Source: CALOCV01 sp942491955
GTDB taxonomy: Bacteria; Chlamydiota; Chlamydiia; Chlamydiales; CALOCV01
Direction: 5' to 3'
Assembly: GCA_942491955.1 (NCBI GenBank)
Contig: CALOCV010000031.1
Location: forward strand, 1-64,000
DNA length: 64,000 nt
Below, one piece after another: positions 33,889 through 41,973 of the stretch. Position 1 is the stretch's first letter, and each line of letters starts with the position of its first letter. The notes beneath the pieces are model-generated. The model did no database searches, was not told the origin of the DNA, and saw nothing but the letters and a program-made list of their open reading frames with translations. Both the position numbers and the translations under genes were made by a program.

Positions 33889-34839
33889 TTACCATGAACG
33901 ACCAACGTTCACCATCAGTGCAGCAGATTCCCAGTGGACTCCGTTAAAGGGCTGCTTGACTGAGAAGGCGAGATAGTCAAAAGGGATCGATTCATCCGCT
34001 GGAACTAAAACATCAAGGCGCTCCTCTCCATGCCCTGTTCTCCAATGTTCCCAAAAAGCGCGTAACCCCACTCTCCAACGATTTGCTAAACCATAATCAA
34101 TGACCAGTTGGACAAAGGAACCGTACCCCCTTGCGCGTTGATGGAACCCATCGGGAATATCCCAACGCAAATTCCACTTCCCTTTTCCATGAAAATGGAC
34201 GTAGTGGTATCTCCCCTCAATCCGAATCGTTATCGAACCGATGGGGTAGACCACACGAGCCCCCATCATGGGTCCCCACCAAGTCGCATTATAATGACTC
34301 TGTAGCCCTGGAATTTTTCCAAGAGGGCAAAATCCTTCTACAGTAAATTTTTGTTCCCCATCATACATCCGAAGGTGTTGATAAGCGACGCCATAACCGA
34401 TGAAAGGTTGTACATAAAGGTGAAAAGCATGATGGTGAAGAGGTTTTCCAACCGATGCAAAAAGGGAAAATAAAGAGCTGTTGTTGCTACTCGATTCACT
34501 TAAGGAAAACATCTCCTCCCGATCGTCTTGATAGTAGTCAGAATCGAAGCAGCGTCCGTAAACGATCCACCCTGCATTGCCAGAAAGATCGACCGCCCAT
34601 TCGGAACAAACCATCCACTCTGCTTCACAAAAAAAATCGACGATCTGTAAGTTTTTCCACTCAAGTTCGGAAAGAATATTGGGCTTTGAATCGGGTCCAC
34701 CAATGGACCAATCTAAAGATCCCCAGCGATACCCTAAAGAGGCATCAACGGAAGAGAGCGAAAAAATGGTACTGTATACAACAAAAGGAGCAAAAAGAGA
34801 GGTAACAACCCAACCAACGAGCAGAAAATACTTGATCAT
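33889..34839 (-). CDS. Outer-membrane beta-barrel protein, possibly Pom-like
   Basis: A 316-residue protein with a signal peptide (IKYFLLVGWVVTSLFAPFVVYS) and then alternating amphipathic strands rich in W, Y, G (for example SSVDASLGYRWGSLDWSIGG, MMGARVVYPIGSITIRIEGR, YGSFVQLVIDYGLANRWRVG), ending in VNVGRSW with a terminal aromatic residue as expected for a BAM-inserted barrel. The size and style recall the Protochlamydia outer membrane protein (Pom) family or omptin-like barrels, but I cannot decide between them. Its ATG overlaps the ispH stop by four bases. Confidence 0.75.
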   Translation of the reverse strand: MIKYFLLVGWVVTSLFAPFVVYSTIFSLSSVDASLGYRWGSLDWSIGGPDSKPNILSELEWKNLQIVDFFCEAEWMVCSEWAVDLSGNAGWIVYGRCFDSDYYQDDREEMFSLSESSSNNSSLFSLFASVGKPLHHHAFHLYVQPFIGYGVAYQHLRMYDGEQKFTVEGFCPLGKIPGLQSHYNATWWGPMMGARVVYPIGSITIRIEGRYHYVHFHGKGKWNLRWDIPDGFHQRARGYGSFVQLVIDYGLANRWRVGLRAFWEHWRTGHGEERLDVLVPADESIPFDYLAFSVKQPFNGVHWESAALMVNVGRSW

Positions 34840-35781
34840 TTTATCGATCCGAAAGAAGCATTCATGATTGGCTTAGGCAATTGAAAAAAAACATCCTCCG
34901 TTGTGAAAACGACGTCTTCAACCTCAGTAACACCAAATTCTAACAAACGATCGATGCACTGTTGCACCACCCTTTCTGGCGTCGAAGCTCCTGCTGTTAA
35001 GCCGATCGTTTTGACACCATTTAGCCACTGTTCATCGATCTCTTGCTCGGTATTGATTAAATAGGCTGGCACGCTCCTTTTTGAAGCGACTTCACAGAGG
35101 CGATTGGAATTGGAACTCTGTTGATCTCCAACAACAAGAACGAGATCCGTTTGATCGGTGATTTCGCGCAAAGCCATCTGCCGATTGGTCGTCGCATAGC
35201 AAATAGAAGAGGAGGGGTAGGGTTTTGATTTGCGGATAACGTTGAAGAAGGGCATCGGTAATGTCTTTCACATCATCTAGTGAAAGTGTCGTCTGTGTAA
35301 TGTAAAAAAGGGAGTCCTCTTTAGAAAAAGGGAGATTCCACACATCCGCTTGTTTTTCCACAATCGTTGTGACGTCAGGTGCTTCACCCTGGGTTCCGAT
35401 GATCTCAACGTGGTTTCGGTGGCCAATCAAAATGATGCGACACCCTTGTGCAGCATAACGTTTGACAGCAGAATGAACCCGAGTGACCAAACTACACGTT
35501 GCGTCTATCACTTGTAATTGTCTCTGTTCAGCATGCGCACGTACTGCAGGTGATACTCCATGCGCGGAAAAAATCAGTCGCGATCCAACGGGAACTTCAT
35601 TCAAGTCTTCAATGAAGATCGCTCCCTTGGATTTTAATTCTTCGACGACATGGCGGTTGTGGACAATTTCGTGTTTGACATAAATGGGAGCTCCCCAAAT
35701 TTCAAGGGCACACTTAACGGTATCTATCGCCCTTTCGACGCCTGCACAAAAGCCTCGTGGTTTAGAAAGAAGAAGTTTCAT
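34836..35781 (-). pseudogene. ispH: 4-hydroxy-3-methylbut-2-enyl diphosphate reductase, one-base frameshift
   Basis: IspH performs the last step of the MEP isoprenoid pathway. The first part (KLLLSKPRGFCAGVERAIDT, VHNRHVVEELKSKG, FSAHGVSP, ATCSLVTRVH, cluster cysteines present) is in one frame up to YPQIKT; the second (YPSSSICYATTNRQMALREI, VVGDQQSSNSNRLCEVA, GLTAGASTPERVV, third cluster Cys in CYATTNRQ) is in the next. The shift lies in CCCTACCCC at 35213-35222 (plus GGGGTAGGG), where one C is extra. As IspH is normally essential and the protein is otherwise intact, a sequencing error is more likely than loss. Confidence 0.9.
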
Positions 35782-35810
35782 AAAAAGGAGGGTAACAAAA
35801 ATGAACTATT

Positions 35811-36037
35811 TTTGTCGTCTCTTGGAGAGAAAATAATACCAATTCCGGTAAGAAAGTGCACAAATTGATCTTCATCTTGCTTTGCGCAATCTGTTTTTCT
35901 ATCTTGCAAACTCGCAAGAGTTTGCTACGATCTCCAAAACAAATTTCGCAAAAAAATCCTGAATCCACTTTATGCATTTTCTTACCGGAATTGGTATTAT
36001 TTCGAATTTAGCCATTTGAGGTGTGAAGACAGGTTCT
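35811..36037. mobile_element. Foldback family D element, interrupted by family C element
   Basis: The stretch TTTTTGTCGTCTCTTGGAGA (35811 on) and CGAATTTAGCCATTTGAGG...ACAGGTTCT (36003-36037) match the right half of the intact family D element at 61285-61449. Between them a family C foldback (35836-35997) is inserted at AAAATA/ATTTCG. The left half of D is missing here. Confidence 0.7.
35836..35997. mobile_element. Foldback (MITE-like) element, family C, copy 2
   Basis: A 162-bp foldback with ends ATACCAATTCCGGTAAGAAA and the reverse complement. The core matches copy 1 (19642-19804) reversed. The intact family D element at 61285 gives an empty-site comparison for this insertion. Confidence 0.8.
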
Positions 36038-36178
36038 TAGACCCTGTTCAAAATCTTTCTAATCCTGTATAAACAATTATTTTCCAAGATAATTAAGGTT
36101 ATGATACTGGGGAAAAAGTATCTGGGATCAAGCGTCATACTGCTGTAGACACACATTTGAACGAGTTTTTAGAAAATA

Positions 36179-36451
36179 AACTACCACAGAGAACACAGAG
36201 AACACAGAGGGAGAACATATAGATTATTTAGTGCCCAGACATGGTTGTAGAGGATCAGGTAATTATAGAAATTAAATCTGTGAATGGAATAGCTCCAATA
36301 CACGAAGCACAACGACTATCTTATTTAAAGCTCTATGGAACTTGTGCCCAAGGATTGCTTATCAATTTTAATGTGAAACGATTGGTAAAAGGCATTCGTC
36401 GAATGAAAATATAACCCTCTCTCTGTGCTCTCTGTGGGCTCTGTGGTAGTT
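36179..36451 (+). mobile_element. GxxExxY mini-element, copy 1
   Basis: A 273-bp unit bounded by inverted repeats AACTACCACAGAG...CTCTGTGGTAGTT with internal CACAGAG repeats (ACCACAGAGAACACAGAG at the left, CTCTCTGTGGGCTCTGTGG at the right). Its only coding content is the C-terminal half of a GxxExxY protein. It lies inside IS5-like remains. Confidence 0.75.
36241..36414 (+). pseudogene. C-terminal half of a GxxExxY (PD-(D/E)XK-like) protein, copy 1
   Basis: The 57 codons read MVVEDQVIIEIKSVNGIAPI, then HEAQRLSYLKLYGTCAQG, LLINFNVKRLVKGIRRMKI. This matches the end of the GxxExxY family (PDDEXK_3): ED.VIIEIK holds the E-x-K of the nuclease motif, HEAQ..SYLKL and GLLINFN...GI.R follow. The half with GxxExxY and the first catalytic acid is missing, so it is not expected to be an active nuclease. 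Confidence 0.8.
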
Positions 36452-36598
36452 TTTATTGCTGAGATATGTTAACCAAGTTTCTTAAGCAAAGCAAATTCCA
36501 GGGGATTGTTCATTTAAAAGATTTTGAACAGGTTCTTAGATCCCCACTACTTCAGAGCCAGGGAATATAGACACAGCGGGAATGGCTCTTAAGGGACA

Positions 36599-39500
36599 TC
36601 AATTGACGCCTACCTCGGAAAAAAGCTGATCGAGCTCACTACCAGGAAAAGCTTTGCGATCGGAAGAACGATATCGAAGAATCTCTGTAAACAAGTGATT
36701 GCGAAGCGCCTTTGCATCATTTTCAGAAAACCACTTACACAAAGCCTCCTTCTCTTCTTTGGTGTACTCATAGAGATGCCCATCAAAAAACTTGATTTGC
36801 GCAACGAGTTTGATAAATTCTGGGTTTTTGCGAAGGACTCTTTCTTTCCTCTGAAAAGAGCTTTGTTCTCCCTTCATCGCTTTCTCTTTACTACCAAATG
36901 ACAAAAATGTACGTGTACGGATGTCATAGACAAACTCATTAATCCCTGGTGTTGAAAGAAGTGGATCATAGATTTTCACCCTTCGGATCAAAAGTTCATT
37001 GCTTCTCCATCTCTCATCCACAAGAAAAGCGATGCGTCCGACTCGATACATCTTCCCATCAAAGAGCGCTCGTTGCATCAAGGCTTTTTTGCCTCGACGA
37101 GAAAGAGGTAGGAATTCATCTGTAAACAGGATGCGCGAATCATAGGGTTTTTCTGTTTCAGATGCCAATGAATGGACGATGCCACTATCTTCTCGTCGTA
37201 AAGGATATTGGATCGCTTCTGGATGTCTTACTTTCTCCTCTTCTGTTTCCAGCTCAAGTGCGATTTCTTGCTCAGCTTCAATCTCTTGTTCTTGCTCTGT
37301 TTCGGTTTCAATCTCCTGTTCCATGCCAAGTTCCTCTTCACTGCCAATCGAAGAGACTTTTGTCTCTCCCAATTTTTGATAAAGCAACTCGTTGTAGACA
37401 ATTTTATCCAACCAATCCACAGCGTTTGTCAAACCTAAGTTCTTTGCTCTTGATTTTTGTTCCTCTTTATATTTTTCAAGCGCCTCTTTTGGGGTATAGA
37501 TTTTCTCATGAATTTTTTTATTTTTCTGAAAGTATTTTCCACTCTGATCGAAGGAGGCTCCCGGAAGTTGAATAAAAAGCTCTCGTATTCCTGCTTTGCC
37601 AAAAAGCAAGAGAAAAGAATCGATAGACTCCTCCTGCAAAAGACGATGGCGCGCATCTTTTCTTAACGCCGCAGCAATCCTTTGTTTTTCTTTGCGGAAA
37701 ATGTCTTTTGCATCGACAGCTCCATCGTTTTTTACGCTTTTTGTGATTTGATCTACCACAGTTTTTATCTCTTCCTGGAATGTATTGACAGCTAAGGTAT
37801 ATTTTTGGGTCGCTTGTCGCAAACGCCCTTCCTTTTGCATAAAACCACGCAAACCCTCTTTTCCTCCACTTGTAAGGATTGCGTGGGCTTGTACATCCAA
37901 AGGAACGTCTGTCCCTCGCGTATGCCCTTCATCGAAAAAGAAACCGGAGGAATCAAGAGCAAAGCCTTCTTCTCCTGTTGCCACAATGTGTCCCTCTTTA
38001 TGATAGCGCACTTGTTTTAGAGAAGGATTTGTCTGTAACAAATTCTTAGCCCCAAGCTCTCCCGAAGAAAAGGCTCCCGCACCATCAATACAGGCTGTAT
38101 AGCTTCCTTTTTTGAACAGTTCTTCAGGATGTTCGGGATCATAAGAGACGACATCCATTTGATTCGCTCGATCCAGCAAGCGGTAGACCATTGAAGCGGT
38201 TACTTGATCATAGATCTCTTGATTAACGCAAAAACTGGAGTGGTAGGTCTCTTTATCAGCGCTTGTTGCTGAAATCGCTGAAACAGCACGGCTCATGTCC
38301 ACAGCATTCTGTGGATCGATGGGGATAACAGATCCTTCTCCTTGCAACTGTTCGAGCTTTTTCTCGATAAATATTTTTTTCCTAGAAAAAGCCTCTTGAT
38401 CCTCGTTGATCTCTTTTACAAGATCTTCTCTCCCCTCTTCCAGTGCCTGTTCTAACGAGAGAAAATCGTGTTTAGGAAATACTGCGTGCAGCTGTTGTAG
38501 AAGATTATTCTTCTGCTGCTCGCTCTTTGCATCCTGCCAAGCGATCTGCAATGGGGTAAACCACAGATGCAGATCATAAAAAGTAATCCCTCTCTGCAGA
38601 TAGTCTTGGATTGTGTAGTTGATCTGCTCTAATAAAGTTCCCGGCTTTGCATCATGAGGTTCTCCCCCATGACAAGGAATCGTCCTCTTTCCATCATGGC
38701 TACTCGCATAATCAGAACCCGCTTTCTTCCCGAGCGTAATGGACAAGTATGTGGAGAATTCATCTTTCAAAAAAGCCAAAGTGTCTTGTGCTTCCAGATC
38801 GTATGTCGTTTCTAAATCGTTGAGAACTTCATCGCTCTTCCCAAGGAAATATGCAAGAAGTCGTTCACTTGTCACAGGCAATTTCGCTAAATTTTTTGCA
38901 AAACCGGCCGCGACCTCTTCTATTGCCGTTTTTCTTGTCGATTCAGGAATTTCCTTCTGTAAATTTTTGTCGATCCGGAGTTGTGGATGTTCGTGAAGAG
39001 CTTGATATAAGCGAAGCCCCATGTCCACGAGATGAGCAGGGAGCTTGGCTCCTCCAATCCCAAGATCGAGCAGGGTTTTATTGATTGGACGGTTTGGCAC
39101 GTCAAACTCATCCATATTCTCATCTGCCCGATTCTGTACGAGTTGGAGGATCTTGCGCAAATAGACAAAATGTTCTTGCTCTAACGGAGAAATCTCTTCT
39201 CCTCTCTCTTTTTTCTCGAGCATATCTTGCGCAAGTTTCCAAAATTTCATTTCAATAATCGGAAGAGACTTGTAATCGGTCACAATAATGCCCTTGCTCT
39301 CCATCGTTTCAAGCATGCGCTGATACATCGTTTTGAAGACAGAGGTGTCGCACGGCACTTTTTTCCCATCAACGGTTCTCCACTCTTTTTCTTTCAAAGG
39401 CATTTGCAGTGTAAATCGAAGAGGAAAGAGAGCTCGATCATACAATCCACCAAGAACGTCTTTCATTTGGTCGTGTGTCTGGTCATAGAGATGAGGAAGA

Positions 39501-41191
39501 ACTTTTTGCACGACTAAATTTTTCCCATTAGCTTTTAATAAAGAGCGCATGACAGAAAGAACGGAGGTTTTTCCAGCGCCAGTAGGAGCCAAAACAATCC
39601 CATGGGGATCTTTGCCAAGAGCTTCCATGAGATCAAGCTGGTTCATGCCTCCTTCTAGCGGTTTAAATAGGAGAAATTGCTGCGCTTCAAAAGTTAAAAG
39701 CATGGGGTTTACTTTTGGATCATAGCGTCGTTGCGTTGTCAAGAGGTGATACAAAGCTCTTCCCATTTCTTTTCTTTCAGGCGCCTCTTTTGGAACCTGA
39801 AGAAGGTTTTCCCAATTTTTTATAGAAGAGACAAGAGCATTTTGCTCAATCCATGATTGAAAATAGTTTTCGACAAGCGTTTGTAATTTGTTGAGATCGG
39901 CGTCTTTTGGCAATTTTTTTTTCGTTTGTAGTTCAGAAAGAGTATTCTCATGAAGTGCCAATCGAAGTTCTTCAAAGGTTGCGATGCGCTCTCGATTGGC
40001 ATACAACGCAAGCTTTTCTTCGGGTTTCTCTCCATGGAGCAAAAGCTCTTCGATCTCTTTAGCCATTTTCTGACACGCTTTTTCTGCCTTTTCTTTTTTT
40101 GGAACAAGCTTTTCTTGGATAAATGCGCGGCAAGTCGTTTCATCAGCTTGTAAAGAGTGCCGAATCTCTTTTTTCTCCGAAAAAGCATCTATTTGTCGTT
40201 GCAGTTCACGCACAGCGGCTTTTTCACTGCCATCTCCTTGCTCATCCATTTGGATCTTCGGAAAGAGACGCTCTTCTGTCGTAAAAAAAGAAGCAATCTC
40301 TTCTGGATGACACACAATAAATTCCCGTTCCCCCTCTTTTTTAAGTGGGATTGTGTATTGTAAATCTTCTTCCGTTGCCTTCTCTGTTACTTGCAGTTTT
40401 TTTTCAAGAGCGGCAATTTTTGGACGACTCTTCTGTACCGCTTGTTTTTTCCACTCACGCCACATGGTCTCCAATCGATCGGGAGCAGAAACCTTCTCTT
40501 TTTCTTCGAGAAAATGGACTTTGATATGTGTTTCGTAGTACTTAGGATCCTTTTTCTGTACAATGCGCCCAAGCTGCATCTTCTCTTCCTGCGTCAATCG
40601 CAATGTCGTCGCAATACGCCTGCCTGCTACAAAATAGGTTTGCGCTAGACGTAAAAGTTTTTGATCGATCTCCGCTTTTTCGTTAGGAGCTAAGTTCCCT
40701 TGTTCAACAAGCGCCTTTCTCACTCCAAGCAAGAGTTTGCATTTAACCACAGCTTCATCGCCACCTCCTCTCCAATCTTTTTGCAAGAATCTCTGCAGAG
40801 GTTCTAACAGCTTCTTTTTTGAAAAATCAGCATAAGGCGGTAGATGATGCAAAACCTCATCAATAAGAGCAGGATTATCCTCCAATAATCCGTGTTCGAT
40901 CAATTCCAGCCGATCTTGCCATCCCCTCTCTTTGGGAATCATCCACTCGTTACTGATGGGACGCAAAGACAATACTTGATAAGGTACGTGTTGCGCTCCA
41001 TCGGCAAAGACCACCCGCTCTTTTTGCCCGACAAATTCTCGCATTTGTTGCTTCCACTCTTCCTTTCTTGCGTCTTGCTTATTTCTTAACTTCCATAAAA
41101 GACGCAGCCAAAAAATCCCTTTTGCAAAAAATCCCTGCCCTAGCAAAAACGGTTTGCTTCTTCCATGTCGCTGTGAGAGATGAAGGCACAA
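36599..41191 (-). CDS. DUF3638-like giant protein, C-terminal (ATPase/helicase-like) part
   Basis: A 1530-residue frame. A P-loop is present in GIVLAPTGAGKTSVLSVMRS (about 39555-39610), followed by HDQMKDVLGGLYDRALFPLR and GIIVTDYKSLP. A DExH-like FFDEGHTRGTDVPLD (about 37915-37945) comes before QKEGRLRQ, which looks like helicase motif VI. This layout fits the very large DUF3638/DUF3645 family known from chlamydiae, legionellae and eukaryotes. A Glu/Gln-rich repeat (EIETETEQEQEIEAEQEIAL, about 37240-37330) lies near the C-terminus. The start is uncertain: the frame overlaps the next one upstream by about 110 bases, and all three frames 36599-45222 may be one gene of about 2,870 codons. Confidence 0.8.
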   Translation of the reverse strand: MCLHLSQRHGRSKPFLLGQGFFAKGIFWLRLLWKLRNKQDARKEEWKQQMREFVGQKERVVFADGAQHVPYQVLSLRPISNEWMIPKERGWQDRLELIEHGLLEDNPALIDEVLHHLPPYADFSKKKLLEPLQRFLQKDWRGGGDEAVVKCKLLLGVRKALVEQGNLAPNEKAEIDQKLLRLAQTYFVAGRRIATTLRLTQEEKMQLGRIVQKKDPKYYETHIKVHFLEEKEKVSAPDRLETMWREWKKQAVQKSRPKIAALEKKLQVTEKATEEDLQYTIPLKKEGEREFIVCHPEEIASFFTTEERLFPKIQMDEQGDGSEKAAVRELQRQIDAFSEKKEIRHSLQADETTCRAFIQEKLVPKKEKAEKACQKMAKEIEELLLHGEKPEEKLALYANRERIATFEELRLALHENTLSELQTKKKLPKDADLNKLQTLVENYFQSWIEQNALVSSIKNWENLLQVPKEAPERKEMGRALYHLLTTQRRYDPKVNPMLLTFEAQQFLLFKPLEGGMNQLDLMEALGKDPHGIVLAPTGAGKTSVLSVMRSLLKANGKNLVVQKVLPHLYDQTHDQMKDVLGGLYDRALFPLRFTLQMPLKEKEWRTVDGKKVPCDTSVFKTMYQRMLETMESKGIIVTDYKSLPIIEMKFWKLAQDMLEKKERGEEISPLEQEHFVYLRKILQLVQNRADENMDEFDVPNRPINKTLLDLGIGGAKLPAHLVDMGLRLYQALHEHPQLRIDKNLQKEIPESTRKTAIEEVAAGFAKNLAKLPVTSERLLAYFLGKSDEVLNDLETTYDLEAQDTLAFLKDEFSTYLSITLGKKAGSDYASSHDGKRTIPCHGGEPHDAKPGTLLEQINYTIQDYLQRGITFYDLHLWFTPLQIAWQDAKSEQQKNNLLQQLHAVFPKHDFLSLEQALEEGREDLVKEINEDQEAFSRKKIFIEKKLEQLQGEGSVIPIDPQNAVDMSRAVSAISATSADKETYHSSFCVNQEIYDQVTASMVYRLLDRANQMDVVSYDPEHPEELFKKGSYTACIDGAGAFSSGELGAKNLLQTNPSLKQVRYHKEGHIVATGEEGFALDSSGFFFDEGHTRGTDVPLDVQAHAILTSGGKEGLRGFMQKEGRLRQATQKYTLAVNTFQEEIKTVVDQITKSVKNDGAVDAKDIFRKEKQRIAAALRKDARHRLLQEESIDSFLLLFGKAGIRELFIQLPGASFDQSGKYFQKNKKIHEKIYTPKEALEKYKEEQKSRAKNLGLTNAVDWLDKIVYNELLYQKLGETKVSSIGSEEELGMEQEIETETEQEQEIEAEQEIALELETEEEKVRHPEAIQYPLRREDSGIVHSLASETEKPYDSRILFTDEFLPLSRRGKKALMQRALFDGKMYRVGRIAFLVDERWRSNELLIRRVKIYDPLLSTPGINEFVYDIRTRTFLSFGSKEKAMKGEQSSFQRKERVLRKNPEFIKLVAQIKFFDGHLYEYTKEEKEALCKWFSENDAKALRNHLFTEILRYRSSDRKAFPGSELDQLFSEVGVN

Positions 41192-41852
41192 TCATTTTCC
41201 TCGGTTGTTTTTTGTCCTCCGGAATCAATAACAAACCTCGAGAAAGGCCACCTTTCTCTTTTACTGAAGCAGAAGGATCTAGTGAGTACCCTACAAAAGG
41301 GGCCGTTGTGCATACGATTTTGTCCCCTTTTAGTGAAAAAGATACGTCGTATCGAGGCAATACAATCGCTAAAAACTCCCCTTTGTTATTTTTTTTTATC
41401 AGCATATTCTCTTTTTCTTCGATTGCACTTAAAGCCTCTATCACAGGATGTTGGAGAAATCTCGCATCGATGATTTGAAAAGGTTCGATGCCTTTTTCTT
41501 GATCGATTGGATAAGCAACCACATCTCGAATAAAAAGCCCTTGCCTTGATGACTTCAGTGTAAAGGAATATGTGATTTGCCCCTCCTCATTGAGTTTCCA
41601 TGCACGATTTGGTTTGTTAGGATCGACATAGACTTGTCCTTGAAAAAGAAAATGCAAACTTGCTTTGTCACCAAACAGTGTTTTTGCGAGCTGACGGAGC
41701 TTCCCTTGAGACGAAAAGAAAAAATTTGCTTCCGCTTCTTTTGTTTCGACAATTTCCTGTAACAGCAATTGTTCGACCCAAAGTGTCTCTCCTTTTTTTA
41801 CATCGAGAAGGCGATAACAGCGCATTTTCTTTGTCGCCTTGTTCACTTCCAC
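41079..41852 (-). CDS. DUF3638-like giant protein, middle segment (open frame)
   Basis: This frame stays open from about 42000 down to 41079. It includes the upstream reading IGFPPRNFTKERQFVEAFP and, after GTG 41852, VEVNKATKKMRCYRLLDVKK, LEVETEL-like charged text, and YDVSFSLKGDKIVCTTAPFV. There is no ATG with a ribosome site, and both ends overlap the neighbouring frames. So it reads as the centre of a longer protein with indels at about 41996-42014 and within 41117-41190, both rich in short homopolymers. No domain recognised alone. Confidence 0.6.
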   Translation of the reverse strand: MEVNKATKKMRCYRLLDVKKGETLWVEQLLLQEIVETKEAEANFFFSSQGKLRQLAKTLFGDKASLHFLFQGQVYVDPNKPNRAWKLNEEGQITYSFTLKSSRQGLFIRDVVAYPIDQEKGIEPFQIIDARFLQHPVIEALSAIEEKENMLIKKNNKGEFLAIVLPRYDVSFSLKGDKIVCTTAPFVGYSLDPSASVKEKGGLSRGLLLIPEDKKQPRKMIVPSSLTATWKKQTVFARAGIFCKRDFLAASFMEVKK

Positions 41853-41973
41853 AGCACAGGTGTGCCCTTTTTCGTCAAAGAAACGGTAGATAAGTTGATT
41901 CTGTTTTTCTATTTTTGTGGCACGCGCGTTTTTGCAATCAACATGAGGAAAAGCCTCTACAAACTGCCTCTCT

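Larger units (their letters stand above)
36038..36536. mobile_element. Degenerate IS5-like element, copy 1
   Basis: Ends resemble GAACCTGTT(T/C)AAAATCTTTCTAATC, seen in the other copies. Inside is only a short piece of transposase (SGIKRHTAVDT at 36120-36165) fused to NEFLENKL, then a GxxExxY mini-element, then the right terminal repeat. The transposase is therefore almost wholly deleted. Confidence 0.7.
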
